DNA of 64,000 bases from Microbacterium salsuginis (GTDB taxonomy: Bacteria; Actinomycetota; Actinomycetes; Actinomycetales; Microbacteriaceae). Both the position numbers and the translations under genes were made by a program. The stretch spans positions 1-64,000 of the forward strand of contig NZ_JABACI010000001.1 of assembly GCF_012524205.1 (NCBI RefSeq). The letters run 5' to 3'. The notes below the pieces were generated by a model. It worked only from the letters and a program-made list of their open reading frames with translations. It searched no databases and was not told the DNA's origin. Positions 22,395-30,418 of this stretch are shown one piece after another (the first letter of the stretch is position 1; the number at the start of each line of letters is the position of its first letter).

Positions 22395-23567
22395 TCATCC
22401 CACGCAGTTTCCGGATGACACGCGGTCCGACAGCGACGGCGCCTGCGCGGCGACCGGCGTGAGCTCGGCCATCGTCATCGCGTAGCCGAGATCGGGATCG
22501 TTCTCGCCGCGCGCGAAGACGACGCCGGCGAGCGCGCCGTCTCCGGTCAGCAGCGGTCCTCCCGAGTTGCCCGGGCGCACCGCGGCCTGCAGCGCGTAGA
22601 TGTCGCGCGGGTTCCAGCTCTCGTCGTAGATGTCGGGCACGGGAACGGTGCCCGTCGAGAGCACGCCGGCCGGCTCCATCGTGAAGGGGCCGCCGTGCGG
22701 ATATCCCTGTACGACGGCCGCCGTCCCCGGCGACAGCGTCTGTGAGAACGGCAGCGGCGGGACGCCCAGGTCGTCGATCGCGATGACGGCCAGATCGTCG
22801 ATCGCATCGAAGTAGACGATGCGCCCTTCGCGGGCCGGCACGCCGGGCAGCTCGACCACGGGGGTCTCCACGCCGGCGAGCACGTGTGCGTTGGTGACGA
22901 CCCGGTCTTCGGCGACGACGAAGCCGCTGCCGGTGAGTCCGCGCCCGCACGCGTACGCGGTGCCCGAGACGCGGGCGACGGATGCCGCGGCGCGGGCCAG
23001 TTCGGGATCGTCCAGCTGGACCGGCGGGGCGGGTTCTGCCGAACCCGGGCCGAGCAGGCTGCCGAGCTGCGGCAGTCCGTCGTCGATGACGGCGCCGCGC
23101 AGCTGTGCGAGCGCGGCGTCGACCGGGTCGGGCGTGAGCGCCTCGATGCCTCGCAGCACCTGCGACGACGCGACGGCCGACGAGACGACGGGCACGCCGG
23201 CGACCGCGATCGCGGGAGCCACGAGGGCCAGCGCGAGAGCTGCCGCGACGAGGGAGGCGATGCCGCCCAGGAAGCGCTCGATGCCGCGGAGCTTCAGCCG
23301 GTCGGCCCCCGAGCGCAGAGCAGCTCCCACCGCGGCACCGAGGACGGCCCCGAGGACGACCAGCCCGAGGGCGGTGGCGAGCACGGCCGGGCCGCGCCAC
23401 TCCGGCGAGGCCACCCATGTGCTCACGAGCGGCGTCAGCCAGTACGCCGCGAACGCTCCCGCCGCGAGCCCGGCGAGGGTGCCGATGCTCGCGAAGAATC
23501 CGCGTCGGATGCCGGGGGCGAGGGCGGCGATCAGCAGCAGCACGATCAGCACGTCGACGACGATCAC
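22395..23567 (-). CDS. MarP-like membrane-anchored serine protease (CvpA domain plus trypsin-like domain)
   Basis: A 390-residue protein. About four N-terminal membrane helices (residues 1-125) form a CvpA/colicin V production-like domain. After a linker comes a trypsin-like protease with a complete triad: His228 in TNAHV, Asp258 in DDLAV and Ser335 in RPGNSGGPLL. This is the architecture of mycobacterial MarP, which supports acid resistance by processing cell-wall hydrolases (established for MarP, inferred here). Of two in-frame GTG codons I choose 23567, because AAGGAG then sits 5 bases upstream; the GTG at 23573 abuts the ribosome-binding site. Confidence 0.88.
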   Translation of the reverse strand: MIVVDVLIVLLLIAALAPGIRRGFFASIGTLAGLAAGAFAAYWLTPLVSTWVASPEWRGPAVLATALGLVVLGAVLGAAVGAALRSGADRLKLRGIERFLGGIASLVAAALALALVAPAIAVAGVPVVSSAVASSQVLRGIEALTPDPVDAALAQLRGAVIDDGLPQLGSLLGPGSAEPAPPVQLDDPELARAAASVARVSGTAYACGRGLTGSGFVVAEDRVVTNAHVLAGVETPVVELPGVPAREGRIVYFDAIDDLAVIAIDDLGVPPLPFSQTLSPGTAAVVQGYPHGGPFTMEPAGVLSTGTVPVPDIYDESWNPRDIYALQAAVRPGNSGGPLLTGDGALAGVVFARGENDPDLGYAMTMAELTPVAAQAPSLSDRVSSGNCVG

Positions 23568-23657
23568 GCGCACTCCTTCCGGGGTCGTCCGGCCAGGCTA
23601 CGCACGCAGCCTGAGAGGGTGCCGCGACGGGACCGCCGGCATCCGCTGTCACACGTT

Positions 23658-23686
23658 TTGAGTTCTGGTCAACGTGACACTATGAT
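23658..23686 (+). promoter_or_regulatory. promoter of the nrtR-nadABC operon
   Basis: TTGAGT (23658-23663) and TATGAT (23681-23686) are separated by exactly 17 bases. RNA would start near 23693, giving a leader of about 17 bases that includes AGGAG. Two inverted operator-like sequences overlap the promoter and the start codon. Confidence 0.85.
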
Positions 23687-23720
23687 CGGAGACAGGAGTT
23701 AGAGTCACTATGACCAGAAC
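23662..23720. promoter_or_regulatory. pair of inverted operator copies, likely NrtR sites
   Basis: Positions 23662-23682 and the reverse complement of 23700-23720 are 21-base sequences that agree at 18 positions. The shared sequence is GTTCTGGTCA, two variable bases, GTGAC, one variable base, CTA. Each contains a GTCA-N3-TGAC dyad (23668-23678 and 23704-23714) resembling known actinobacterial NrtR boxes. Site 1 covers the promoter spacer and -10, site 2 the nrtR start codon. Binding at either would block expression, which suggests feedback control of the whole operon. Confidence 0.75.
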
Positions 23721-24426
23721 GGTGCTCATGCCCGCAGAGACGATCCCCACCGTCATCGACGACGCCATCCGCGTCGCGGTGTCGACGGTGATCTTCACCC
23801 TGCGTCGCCTGCCCGGCAGTGATGCCGCGGCGGTCGCGCTGCCGCTCGTGCGCCGCACCCGCGATCCGCACGAGGGCCAGTGGGCGCTTCCCGGCGGCTG
23901 GCTCGACGTCACGGAGGACCTCGGGGCAGCAGCATCCCGCACCCTCGCCGAGACGACGGGGCTGGCTCCGAGCTACCTCGAGCAGCTGTACGCGTTCGGT
24001 GCGATCGACCGCTCCCCCTCGCGCGTCGTCTCGATCGTGTACTGGGCGCTGATCCGTCCCGACGAGATCGTCGACGCCGTCGAGAACGTCTCGTGGTTCG
24101 ACGCCGCCGCGCTCCCCGAGCTCGCGTTCGACCACAACGAGATCGTCGACTACGCACTGTGGCGGTTGCGCAACAAGGTCGGCTACAGCCGCATCGCGCA
24201 CGGCCTCCTCGCCGACGAGTTCACCCTGGCCGAGCTGCGTGAGGTGTACGAGACGATCCTCGGCCGTCGCCTCGATCCGGCGAACTTCCGCCGGCAGGTC
24301 GAGAACTCCGGCAACCTCATCCCCACCGAGCGCTTCCGCACCGGAAGCCACCGGCCCGCGCGGCTGTACCGCTACAACCAGGACGTCGAGCTGGCCGAAC
24401 GCGGCCCCCTCGGCGCCCGCGACTGA
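23710..24426 (+). CDS. nrtR: NrtR-type Nudix-related transcriptional regulator of NAD biosynthesis
   Basis: A 238-residue protein, with an N-terminal Nudix-fold domain (about residues 20-150) and a C-terminal winged helix (about 155-225). The Nudix box is degenerate: in GGWLDVTEDLG...RTLAETTGL the catalytic REUXEE residues are partly lost (RTLAET), as expected for a sensor of ADP-ribose rather than a hydrolase. It heads the nadA-nadB-nadC operon and has two putative operators at its own promoter. In known systems NrtR represses NAD genes and is released by ADP-ribose. A hydrolase with secondary regulatory function cannot be excluded. Confidence 0.88.
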   Translation: MTRTVLMPAETIPTVIDDAIRVAVSTVIFTLRRLPGSDAAAVALPLVRRTRDPHEGQWALPGGWLDVTEDLGAAASRTLAETTGLAPSYLEQLYAFGAIDRSPSRVVSIVYWALIRPDEIVDAVENVSWFDAAALPELAFDHNEIVDYALWRLRNKVGYSRIAHGLLADEFTLAELREVYETILGRRLDPANFRRQVENSGNLIPTERFRTGSHRPARLYRYNQDVELAERGPLGARD

Positions 24427-24447
24427 CGACCCGAACGGAGCACCGTC

Positions 24448-25791
24448 ATGCCCGCCGTCAACATCACCCTCTCCCACCCGGGACCAGCCGACGCATCGGT
24501 CGACCACGCGATCCAGGCGATCGTCGCGGGCGCGTCGACCGCCGAGACCTGCAGCACCGATCTCGCGGTGGGACCGTGGGACTTCGACACGCGGCCCGGC
24601 TACGGCCCCGGGTCGTCCATGGGCGACGTCATCCCGACCGTGTCCCCTCGGCAGGGCGAACTGCCGCGCGAGTACCGCGAGGCGTCCGAGGACGAGCTCG
24701 ACGCGCGAATCCGCGCAGCCAAGGCGACCCTCGGCGAGCGCGTCGTGGTGCTGGGCCACTTCTATCAGCGCGAAGAGGTCGTGCGCCACGCGGACTACGT
24801 GGGTGACTCGTTCCAGCTCGCGAACGCCGCGCTGGAGCACCCCGACGCCGAGGCGATCGTCTTCTGCGGCGTCCACTTCATGGCCGAGACGGCCGACCTG
24901 CTCTCGCGTCCCGAGCAGGCCGTGATCCTGCCGAACCTCGCCGCCGGCTGCTCGATGGCCGACATGGCCGACATCGACCAGGTCGAGGAGTGCTGGGAGC
25001 AGCTCGCCGAGGTCTACGGCGACATGGATGCCGTCGACGCAGACGGGCTCGTGCCGGTCATCCCGGTGACCTACATGAACTCCTCCGCGGCGATCAAGGG
25101 CTTCGTCGGTCGCCACGGCGGCATCGTGTGCACCTCCTCCAATGCCCGCACAGTGCTGGAATGGGCGTTCGCGCGCGGGCGTCGCGTGCTGTTCTTCCCC
25201 GACCAGCATCTCGGGCGCAACACCGCCAAAGCGATGGGCGTGCCGCTGGAGCAGATGCCGATGTGGAATCCGCGCCGGCCGCTGGGCGGGGCATCCGTCT
25301 CCACGCTCGAGGACGCCCGCGTGATCCTGTGGCACGGCTTCTGCTCGGTGCACCGCCGGTTCACCGTCGACCAGATCGAGGCGGCCCGGGCGGAGCACCC
25401 GGGCGTGCGCGTCATCGTGCACCCGGAGTGCCCGATGGAGGTCGTGGACGCGGCCGACGAGGCCGGGTCGACCGACTACATCCGCAAGGCGATCGAAGGC
25501 GCCACCGAGCCGACCACGTTCGCGATCGGCACCGAGGTCAACCTGGTGCAGCGCCTGGCCGCCCAGCACCCGCAGCACGAGATCTTCTGTCTCGACCCGG
25601 TCGTGTGCCCCTGCTCGACGATGTACCGCATCCACCCCGGGTATCTCGCGTGGGTGCTCGAGGGTCTCGTCGACGGGCGCGTGGTCAATCGCATCACCGT
25701 CTCGGCGGACGTCGCGGCGCCGGCACGCGTGGCGCTGGAGCGGATGCTGGCGGCCAAGCCGCCGGCCGGGCGGGTCGAGAAGGCATCATGA
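24448..25791 (+). CDS. nadA: quinolinate synthase NadA
   Basis: The 447-residue 4Fe-4S enzyme condenses iminoaspartate with dihydroxyacetone phosphate to quinolinate. Likely cluster ligands are Cys168 (AAGCSMADM), Cys328 (HPECPMEV) and Cys387 or Cys389 (VVCPCSTM). Further family blocks are VVLGHFYQREEVVRHADYVG and FFPDQHLGRNTA. The first ~75 residues are a polar, poorly conserved extension seen in actinobacterial NadA. It lies 21 bases after nrtR and its stop overlaps the nadB start. Confidence 0.95.
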   Translation: MPAVNITLSHPGPADASVDHAIQAIVAGASTAETCSTDLAVGPWDFDTRPGYGPGSSMGDVIPTVSPRQGELPREYREASEDELDARIRAAKATLGERVVVLGHFYQREEVVRHADYVGDSFQLANAALEHPDAEAIVFCGVHFMAETADLLSRPEQAVILPNLAAGCSMADMADIDQVEECWEQLAEVYGDMDAVDADGLVPVIPVTYMNSSAAIKGFVGRHGGIVCTSSNARTVLEWAFARGRRVLFFPDQHLGRNTAKAMGVPLEQMPMWNPRRPLGGASVSTLEDARVILWHGFCSVHRRFTVDQIEAARAEHPGVRVIVHPECPMEVVDAADEAGSTDYIRKAIEGATEPTTFAIGTEVNLVQRLAAQHPQHEIFCLDPVVCPCSTMYRIHPGYLAWVLEGLVDGRVVNRITVSADVAAPARVALERMLAAKPPAGRVEKAS

Positions 25792-27404
25792 CGTCGGCTC
25801 CCCCGGCAGCACCGCATGCCGTCGTCGTCGGCTCGGGCATCGCCGGACTCCTCACCGCACTGCACGCGGTGGAGCACGGCTGTCGCGTGACACTCGTGAC
25901 GAAGGACGTCCTCGACCACGCCAACACGCGCTTCGCGCAGGGCGGGATCGCGGGTGTCATGTTCGCCGACGACCGGACCGACGATCACGTCCGCGACACG
26001 CTCGTGGCCGGAGCGGGCCTCAGCGATCCCGCCGCCGTGCAGGTGCTGGTCGACGAGGGCCCGGCGCGCATCCGCGAGCTGGTGGCGCTCGGCGTGGCCT
26101 TCGACCGCGACGGCGAGGGCGCTTTCGTCAAGGGACTCGAGGCTGCCCACTCCTACCCGCGCATCCTGCACGCCGGAGGGGATGCCACCGGCACCGCCAT
26201 CGAGAAGGCGCTGGTCGCCCGGCTTCGCGCCAGCGAGGTGGCCGTCATCGAGCACGCGTTCCTCGTCGGCCTCGTGGTCGAGCAGCAGCGCGTGCGCGGC
26301 ATCGACCTCCTCGTCGGCGAGACCGCTGACACGACGGGCACGCGCCGGGTGGTCGGCGCCGACGCGGTGGTCCTCGCGACCGGCGGCGCCGGCGAGCTGT
26401 ACGCGCACTCGACGAACCCGGTCGTCGCGACGGGCGACGGCATCGCCGCCGCCATCCGCGCCGGTGCGGCCGTGGCCGACCTCGAGTTCTTCCAGTTCCA
26501 CCCGACGGTATTGGCGGCCGGAGAGTCGTTCCTGGTGTCGGAGGCGGTTCGAGGGGAAGGTGCGACGCTCATCGATGAGGGCGGGCGCAGATTCGCACTC
26601 GACGCGCACCCCGACGGCGAGCTGGCGCCCCGCGACGTCGTCGCCCGCGCCATCGCGCGCCGGATGGAGGCGCAGGACGGACGCCCGGTGCTCCTCGATG
26701 CGACGTCGCTGGGAGGAACGGATGCCGCAGCCCGTGCCGCCTTCCTCGCCCGGCGCTTCCCGACCATCGACCGCGCCGTCCGCGAGCGCGGACTGGACTG
26801 GGCGCGCGAGCCGATCCCGGTGACGCCCGCGGCCCACTACCTCATGGGCGGCGTCGTGACGGACCTCGTCGGGCGCACCACGCTGCCCGGCCTCTACGCG
26901 GTGGGCGAGGCGGCGCGCACCGGTGTGCACGGCGCGAACCGGCTGGCTTCGAACTCGCTGCTCGAGGGCGCCGTCTTCGGTGCACGTGCCGGCGACGCGA
27001 TCGCCGCTGATGCGGCATCCGGAGTTTGGCCGGCGCAGCCCCTCCCGCTGGTTCGTTCGTCGTCTCTGCCCACCGAAACGCCGCTTCCGCGTGCATACGT
27101 GACGACTGAACAGAGGCTGCCGGGGTTCTCGCGGCGAGCGCTGCAGGATCTCATGTGGGAGCACGCCGGTCTGGTCCGGGATGAGCGGGGCCTCGCGCAC
27201 GCGGCATCCGTCATCGCCGGCTGGCGGGCGCAGTCGCGCGCTGTACAGGCGGAACGCGACTTCGAGGACGAGAACCTGCTGCTGGTGGCCGAGCACCTCG
27301 TCGCGGCGGCCCTTGCCCGGCGGCAATCCGTCGGCGCGCATTTCCGCAGCGACGCCGGCCACGCCGAGACCACCGCAGCCCGACAGGAGGCCCTCGCGTG
27401 CTGA
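25788..27404 (+). CDS. nadB: L-aspartate oxidase
   Basis: A 538-residue flavoprotein that oxidises aspartate to iminoaspartate for NadA. It has the N-terminal FAD-binding fingerprint VVVGSGIAGLLTAL, NTRFAQGGIAGVM, the FQFHPTVL and SEAVRGEGA blocks of the fumarate reductase/succinate dehydrogenase flavoprotein family, and HGANRLASNSLLEG near the C-terminal third. The ATG at 25788 overlaps the nadA stop as ATGA. The 3' end overlaps nadC by 7 bases. Confidence 0.95.
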   Translation: MTSAPPAAPHAVVVGSGIAGLLTALHAVEHGCRVTLVTKDVLDHANTRFAQGGIAGVMFADDRTDDHVRDTLVAGAGLSDPAAVQVLVDEGPARIRELVALGVAFDRDGEGAFVKGLEAAHSYPRILHAGGDATGTAIEKALVARLRASEVAVIEHAFLVGLVVEQQRVRGIDLLVGETADTTGTRRVVGADAVVLATGGAGELYAHSTNPVVATGDGIAAAIRAGAAVADLEFFQFHPTVLAAGESFLVSEAVRGEGATLIDEGGRRFALDAHPDGELAPRDVVARAIARRMEAQDGRPVLLDATSLGGTDAAARAAFLARRFPTIDRAVRERGLDWAREPIPVTPAAHYLMGGVVTDLVGRTTLPGLYAVGEAARTGVHGANRLASNSLLEGAVFGARAGDAIAADAASGVWPAQPLPLVRSSSLPTETPLPRAYVTTEQRLPGFSRRALQDLMWEHAGLVRDERGLAHAASVIAGWRAQSRAVQAERDFEDENLLLVAEHLVAAALARRQSVGAHFRSDAGHAETTAARQEALAC

Positions 27405-28273
27405 ACCGTGCCACGATCGACCGCATCGTCGCCGCCGCCCTCGAGGAGGACGCGCCCTGGGGCGACCTCACGAGCGAGTACCTGATCCCTGAGAACGCCC
27501 GCGCTCGGGCCGATCTCGTCGCGCGGGAGGCCGGAGTCCTCAGCGGTGGCGACGTCTTCGCCGCGGCCTTCCGCCTGACCGATCCCGCCATCGACGTGCA
27601 GCTGGTCGTCGAGGACGGCGAGTGGTTCGAGCCGGGCGCGGTGCTTGCGGTCGTGACGGGTCCTGCGCGGGGTGTGCTGACGGCCGAGCGCATCGGCCTG
27701 AACTTCCTGCAGCGCATGTCGGGCATCGCGACGCTCACCGGTCGTTACGTCGCCGAGGTCGCGCACACGCACGCGCGGATCGCCGACACCCGCAAGACGA
27801 CGCCGGGGCTGCGCGCGTTCGAGCGCAAGGCCGTGCGCGACGGGGGCGGGCGCAACCACCGTCACTCGCTGTCGGATGCCGTCATGGCCAAAGACAACCA
27901 CCTCGCCGTGCTCGCGCGACGCGCGGAACCCGAGGCGTGGGGCGCCACCATCACTGCGGCCCTCCAGGCCGCCAAGGACCGACTGCCGCACACGGCGCAT
28001 CTCGAGGTCGAGGTCGATCGCCTGGACCAGATCGAACCCGTCCTCGCCGCCGGCATCGGCACGATCATGCTCGACAACTTCACGCTCGACGAGCTCCGCG
28101 ACGGCGTCGCCCAGGTGGCGGGCCGTGCCACGGTCGAGGCTTCGGGCAGCGTCTCGCTCGAGACGGTGCGGGCCATCGCCGAGACCGGGGTGGACGTCAT
28201 CTCAGTCGGCGCCCTGACCCACTCGGCGCCCGCACTCGATCTCGGCCTCGACGTGCGCATCGACGCTCCCTGA
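27398..28273 (+). CDS. nadC: nicotinate-nucleotide diphosphorylase (carboxylating)
   Basis: The 291-residue enzyme converts quinolinate and PRPP to nicotinate mononucleotide. Typical blocks are EDAPWGDLTSEYL, ERIGLNFLQRMSGIAT, DTRKTTPGLRAFERKAVRDGG with the PRPP/quinolinate-binding Arg/Lys residues, RHSLSDAVMAKDNHL and IMLDNFTLDELR. The start is GTG at 27398 with AGGAGG 7 bases upstream, overlapping the end of nadB. It completes the de novo NAD branch of the operon. Confidence 0.96.
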   Translation: MLNRATIDRIVAAALEEDAPWGDLTSEYLIPENARARADLVAREAGVLSGGDVFAAAFRLTDPAIDVQLVVEDGEWFEPGAVLAVVTGPARGVLTAERIGLNFLQRMSGIATLTGRYVAEVAHTHARIADTRKTTPGLRAFERKAVRDGGGRNHRHSLSDAVMAKDNHLAVLARRAEPEAWGATITAALQAAKDRLPHTAHLEVEVDRLDQIEPVLAAGIGTIMLDNFTLDELRDGVAQVAGRATVEASGSVSLETVRAIAETGVDVISVGALTHSAPALDLGLDVRIDAP

Positions 28274-28291
28274 GGCGACGGGGCCCCGAGC

Positions 28292-29437
28292 ATGCTGTAT
28301 CTCGACAACGCCGCCACCACGCCGGTGCGGCCGGAAGTGCTCGACGCGATGATGCCCTACCTCACGCGCTGGTTCGGCAATCCCTCGAGCCATCACACCG
28401 TGGGTGAGGCCGCCGCGGACGCCCTGGCGGATGCCCGCGCGCGGGTCGCACGCGTTCTGGGCATGCGCACCGGCGATGTCGTCTTCACCTCGGGCGGCAC
28501 CGAGGCGAACAACCTCGCGGTCAAGGGCATCGGACTGGGCGTGTGGCAGTCCCTCGGCCGGCGTCACCTCGTGACGACGCCGATCGAGCACGAGTCCATC
28601 CTCGAGTCCGCGTCCTACCTCGAGCGCCTCCACGGCTTCGCAGTGACCCGCGTGGCCGTCGACGCGAACGGCCGGGTCGATCCGGACGCGTTCGCCCGCG
28701 CCGTGACCGGCGACACGGCACTTGTGAGCATCTGCTACGCGAACAACGAGATCGGAACGATTCAGGATGCCGCGGCCCTCGCCGCGACCGCACACGAGCA
28801 CGGTGTACCGCTCCACCTCGACGGGGTGCAGGCGGCGGGATGGCTCCCGCTGTCGGCCGCCGAGCTCGGATTCGACGCGATCTCGCTCGCCGGACACAAG
28901 CTCGGCGCCCCCAAGGGCACCGGCGTGCTGGCGGTCCGCGGACGGATCCCCCTCGAGCCGCTCATGCACGGCGGGGGTCAGGAACGCGGACGTCGCAGCG
29001 GCACGGAGGACGTCGCCGGGGCGGTCGGCTTCGCGACGGCGCTCGAGCTCGCCGAGGCCGAGCGGGCCGAGGCATCCGCCCGCGTCTCGGCGATCCGCGA
29101 CCGCTTCATCGCGCGCGTCCTCGCCACGGTGCCGTCGGCCGCCGTCACCGGCGATCCCGTCCATCGCCTGCCGGGCACGGCGAGCTTCACGTTCGCAGGC
29201 ACGAGCGGAGAAGCAGTCCTCCTCGAACTCGAACGGCGTGGCGTCGTCTCGTCGAGCGGCTCCGCATGCGCCGCGGGGAGCGACGAGCCCTCGCACGTGC
29301 TCGTGGCGATCGGGGTGACGCCCGCCGTCGCGCAGACAGCGGTGCGCTTCACGTTCGCGCACGCGCTGCGCGAGCCGCTCGATGCCGTCGCCGACGCGGT
29401 CGCGGCATCGGTCACAGCCGTACAATCGGGCCCGTGA
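28292..29437 (+). CDS. cysteine desulfurase, NifS/IscS-like, of the NAD operon
   Basis: A 381-residue fold-type I PLP enzyme that takes sulfur from cysteine. The PLP lysine is Lys203 (SLAGHKLGAPKG) and the persulfide cysteine is Cys326 (SSGSACAAGS), in the long-loop IscS-like arrangement. Immediately downstream of nadC, it probably supplies sulfur for the NadA 4Fe-4S cluster, a recurring genomic association (the specific partner is inferred). The last codons contain a -10 box (TACAAT) for the next gene. Confidence 0.93.
   Translation: MLYLDNAATTPVRPEVLDAMMPYLTRWFGNPSSHHTVGEAAADALADARARVARVLGMRTGDVVFTSGGTEANNLAVKGIGLGVWQSLGRRHLVTTPIEHESILESASYLERLHGFAVTRVAVDANGRVDPDAFARAVTGDTALVSICYANNEIGTIQDAAALAATAHEHGVPLHLDGVQAAGWLPLSAAELGFDAISLAGHKLGAPKGTGVLAVRGRIPLEPLMHGGGQERGRRSGTEDVAGAVGFATALELAEAERAEASARVSAIRDRFIARVLATVPSAAVTGDPVHRLPGTASFTFAGTSGEAVLLELERRGVVSSSGSACAAGSDEPSHVLVAIGVTPAVAQTAVRFTFAHALREPLDAVADAVAASVTAVQSGP
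29421..29433 (+). promoter_or_regulatory. internal leaderless promoter for the glycosyltransferase gene
   Basis: TACAAT (29421-29426) lies inside the 3' end of the cysteine desulfurase gene, 7 bases before the GTG at 29434. The glycosyltransferase may thus be expressed independently of the NAD operon as well as by translational coupling. Confidence 0.5.
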
Positions 29438-30411
29438 CCTCGCCGAGTCCCTCCCTGACCGCGCCCCTCGTGACCGTCGTCGTGCCCGGGTTCGATGTCG
29501 CGGAGTACGCGGGCGAGGCGCTCGACTCGCTTCGTGCGCAGACCTTGAGCCAGTGGACCGCCGTCCTCGTCGACGACGCCTCCTCAGACGCCACCGGCGC
29601 GATCTTCGACGCCGCGGCAGCCGCGGATCCGCGCTTCGAGGTCGTGCATCATCGCGAAAGGCGGGGGCTCGGCGCCGCACGCAACACCGGTCTGGAACGC
29701 GTGCGCACGCCGTTCGTCGCCTTCCTCGACGCCGACGATCTCTACACGCCGCACGCACTCGACCGGCTGGTGGGGACCCTCGCCGGCAGCGGCAGCGACT
29801 TCGCGCTCGGCGCCTATGTGCGATTGCGACCGGATGCCGCGGGCGGCTACGCCGCGGGCGTCGTGCAGCCGTGGGTCATCGCCGCCACGGATCCGGCTCG
29901 GTCCGGCATCACGCTCGAGGTCCACCCCGAGGCCTCCGGCAACATCGTCGCCTGGTCGAAAGTGAGCCGCACCGACTTCTGGCGGCGCGCGGACCTGCAC
30001 TTCCCGGTCGGGAAGATGTACGAGGACCAGATCGTCGCCCAGCAGATGTACACCAGGGCACGCGCGTTCGATGTCATCCCCGACGTCATCGTGCACTGGC
30101 GCGAGCGAGCGGACGGGTCCTCCATCACCCAGCACAAGGACGAGCTGCCGGTGCTGCGCGACTACCTCGAGGCGCTCGCGGGGGGCATCGCGGTGCTGGA
30201 TGCGGCCGGCCAGGCCCGTGCGGCGGCCGCCCGGATACGGCTCGTCCTCGCGATGGACGTTCCGCCGCTCGTCGCCCTCGCGAAGGACCACCCCGATGAC
30301 GCCTACCGGCGGGCTCTCGGCGAATTCGTGCGCGAGCTGTGGGACCGAGCTGACGGTCACACGCCGGCAGAGCCGGCGGCGACCGCGATCGCCGCGGCGC
30401 GCCTGTGGTGA
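29434..30411 (+). CDS. family 2 glycosyltransferase
   Basis: A 325-residue GT-A type transferase. VTVVVPGFDVAEYAGEALDSL forms the nucleotide-binding start; VLVDDASSDATG, GLGAARNTGLERV and the metal-binding FLDADD follow. It probably adds a sugar to a cell-surface polymer or lipid, but donor and acceptor are unknown. The GTG start overlaps the preceding stop as GTGA and also follows a TACAAT box by 7 bases. No membrane helix is evident. Confidence 0.88.
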   Translation: MTSPSPSLTAPLVTVVVPGFDVAEYAGEALDSLRAQTLSQWTAVLVDDASSDATGAIFDAAAAADPRFEVVHHRERRGLGAARNTGLERVRTPFVAFLDADDLYTPHALDRLVGTLAGSGSDFALGAYVRLRPDAAGGYAAGVVQPWVIAATDPARSGITLEVHPEASGNIVAWSKVSRTDFWRRADLHFPVGKMYEDQIVAQQMYTRARAFDVIPDVIVHWRERADGSSITQHKDELPVLRDYLEALAGGIAVLDAAGQARAAAARIRLVLAMDVPPLVALAKDHPDDAYRRALGEFVRELWDRADGHTPAEPAATAIAAARLW

Positions 30412-30418
30412 CCGGGGC

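Noticed and set aside
22818..23702. Plus-strand frames opposite the MarP-like gene
   Set aside because: Mirror frames with low complexity; the protease gene has an intact catalytic triad.
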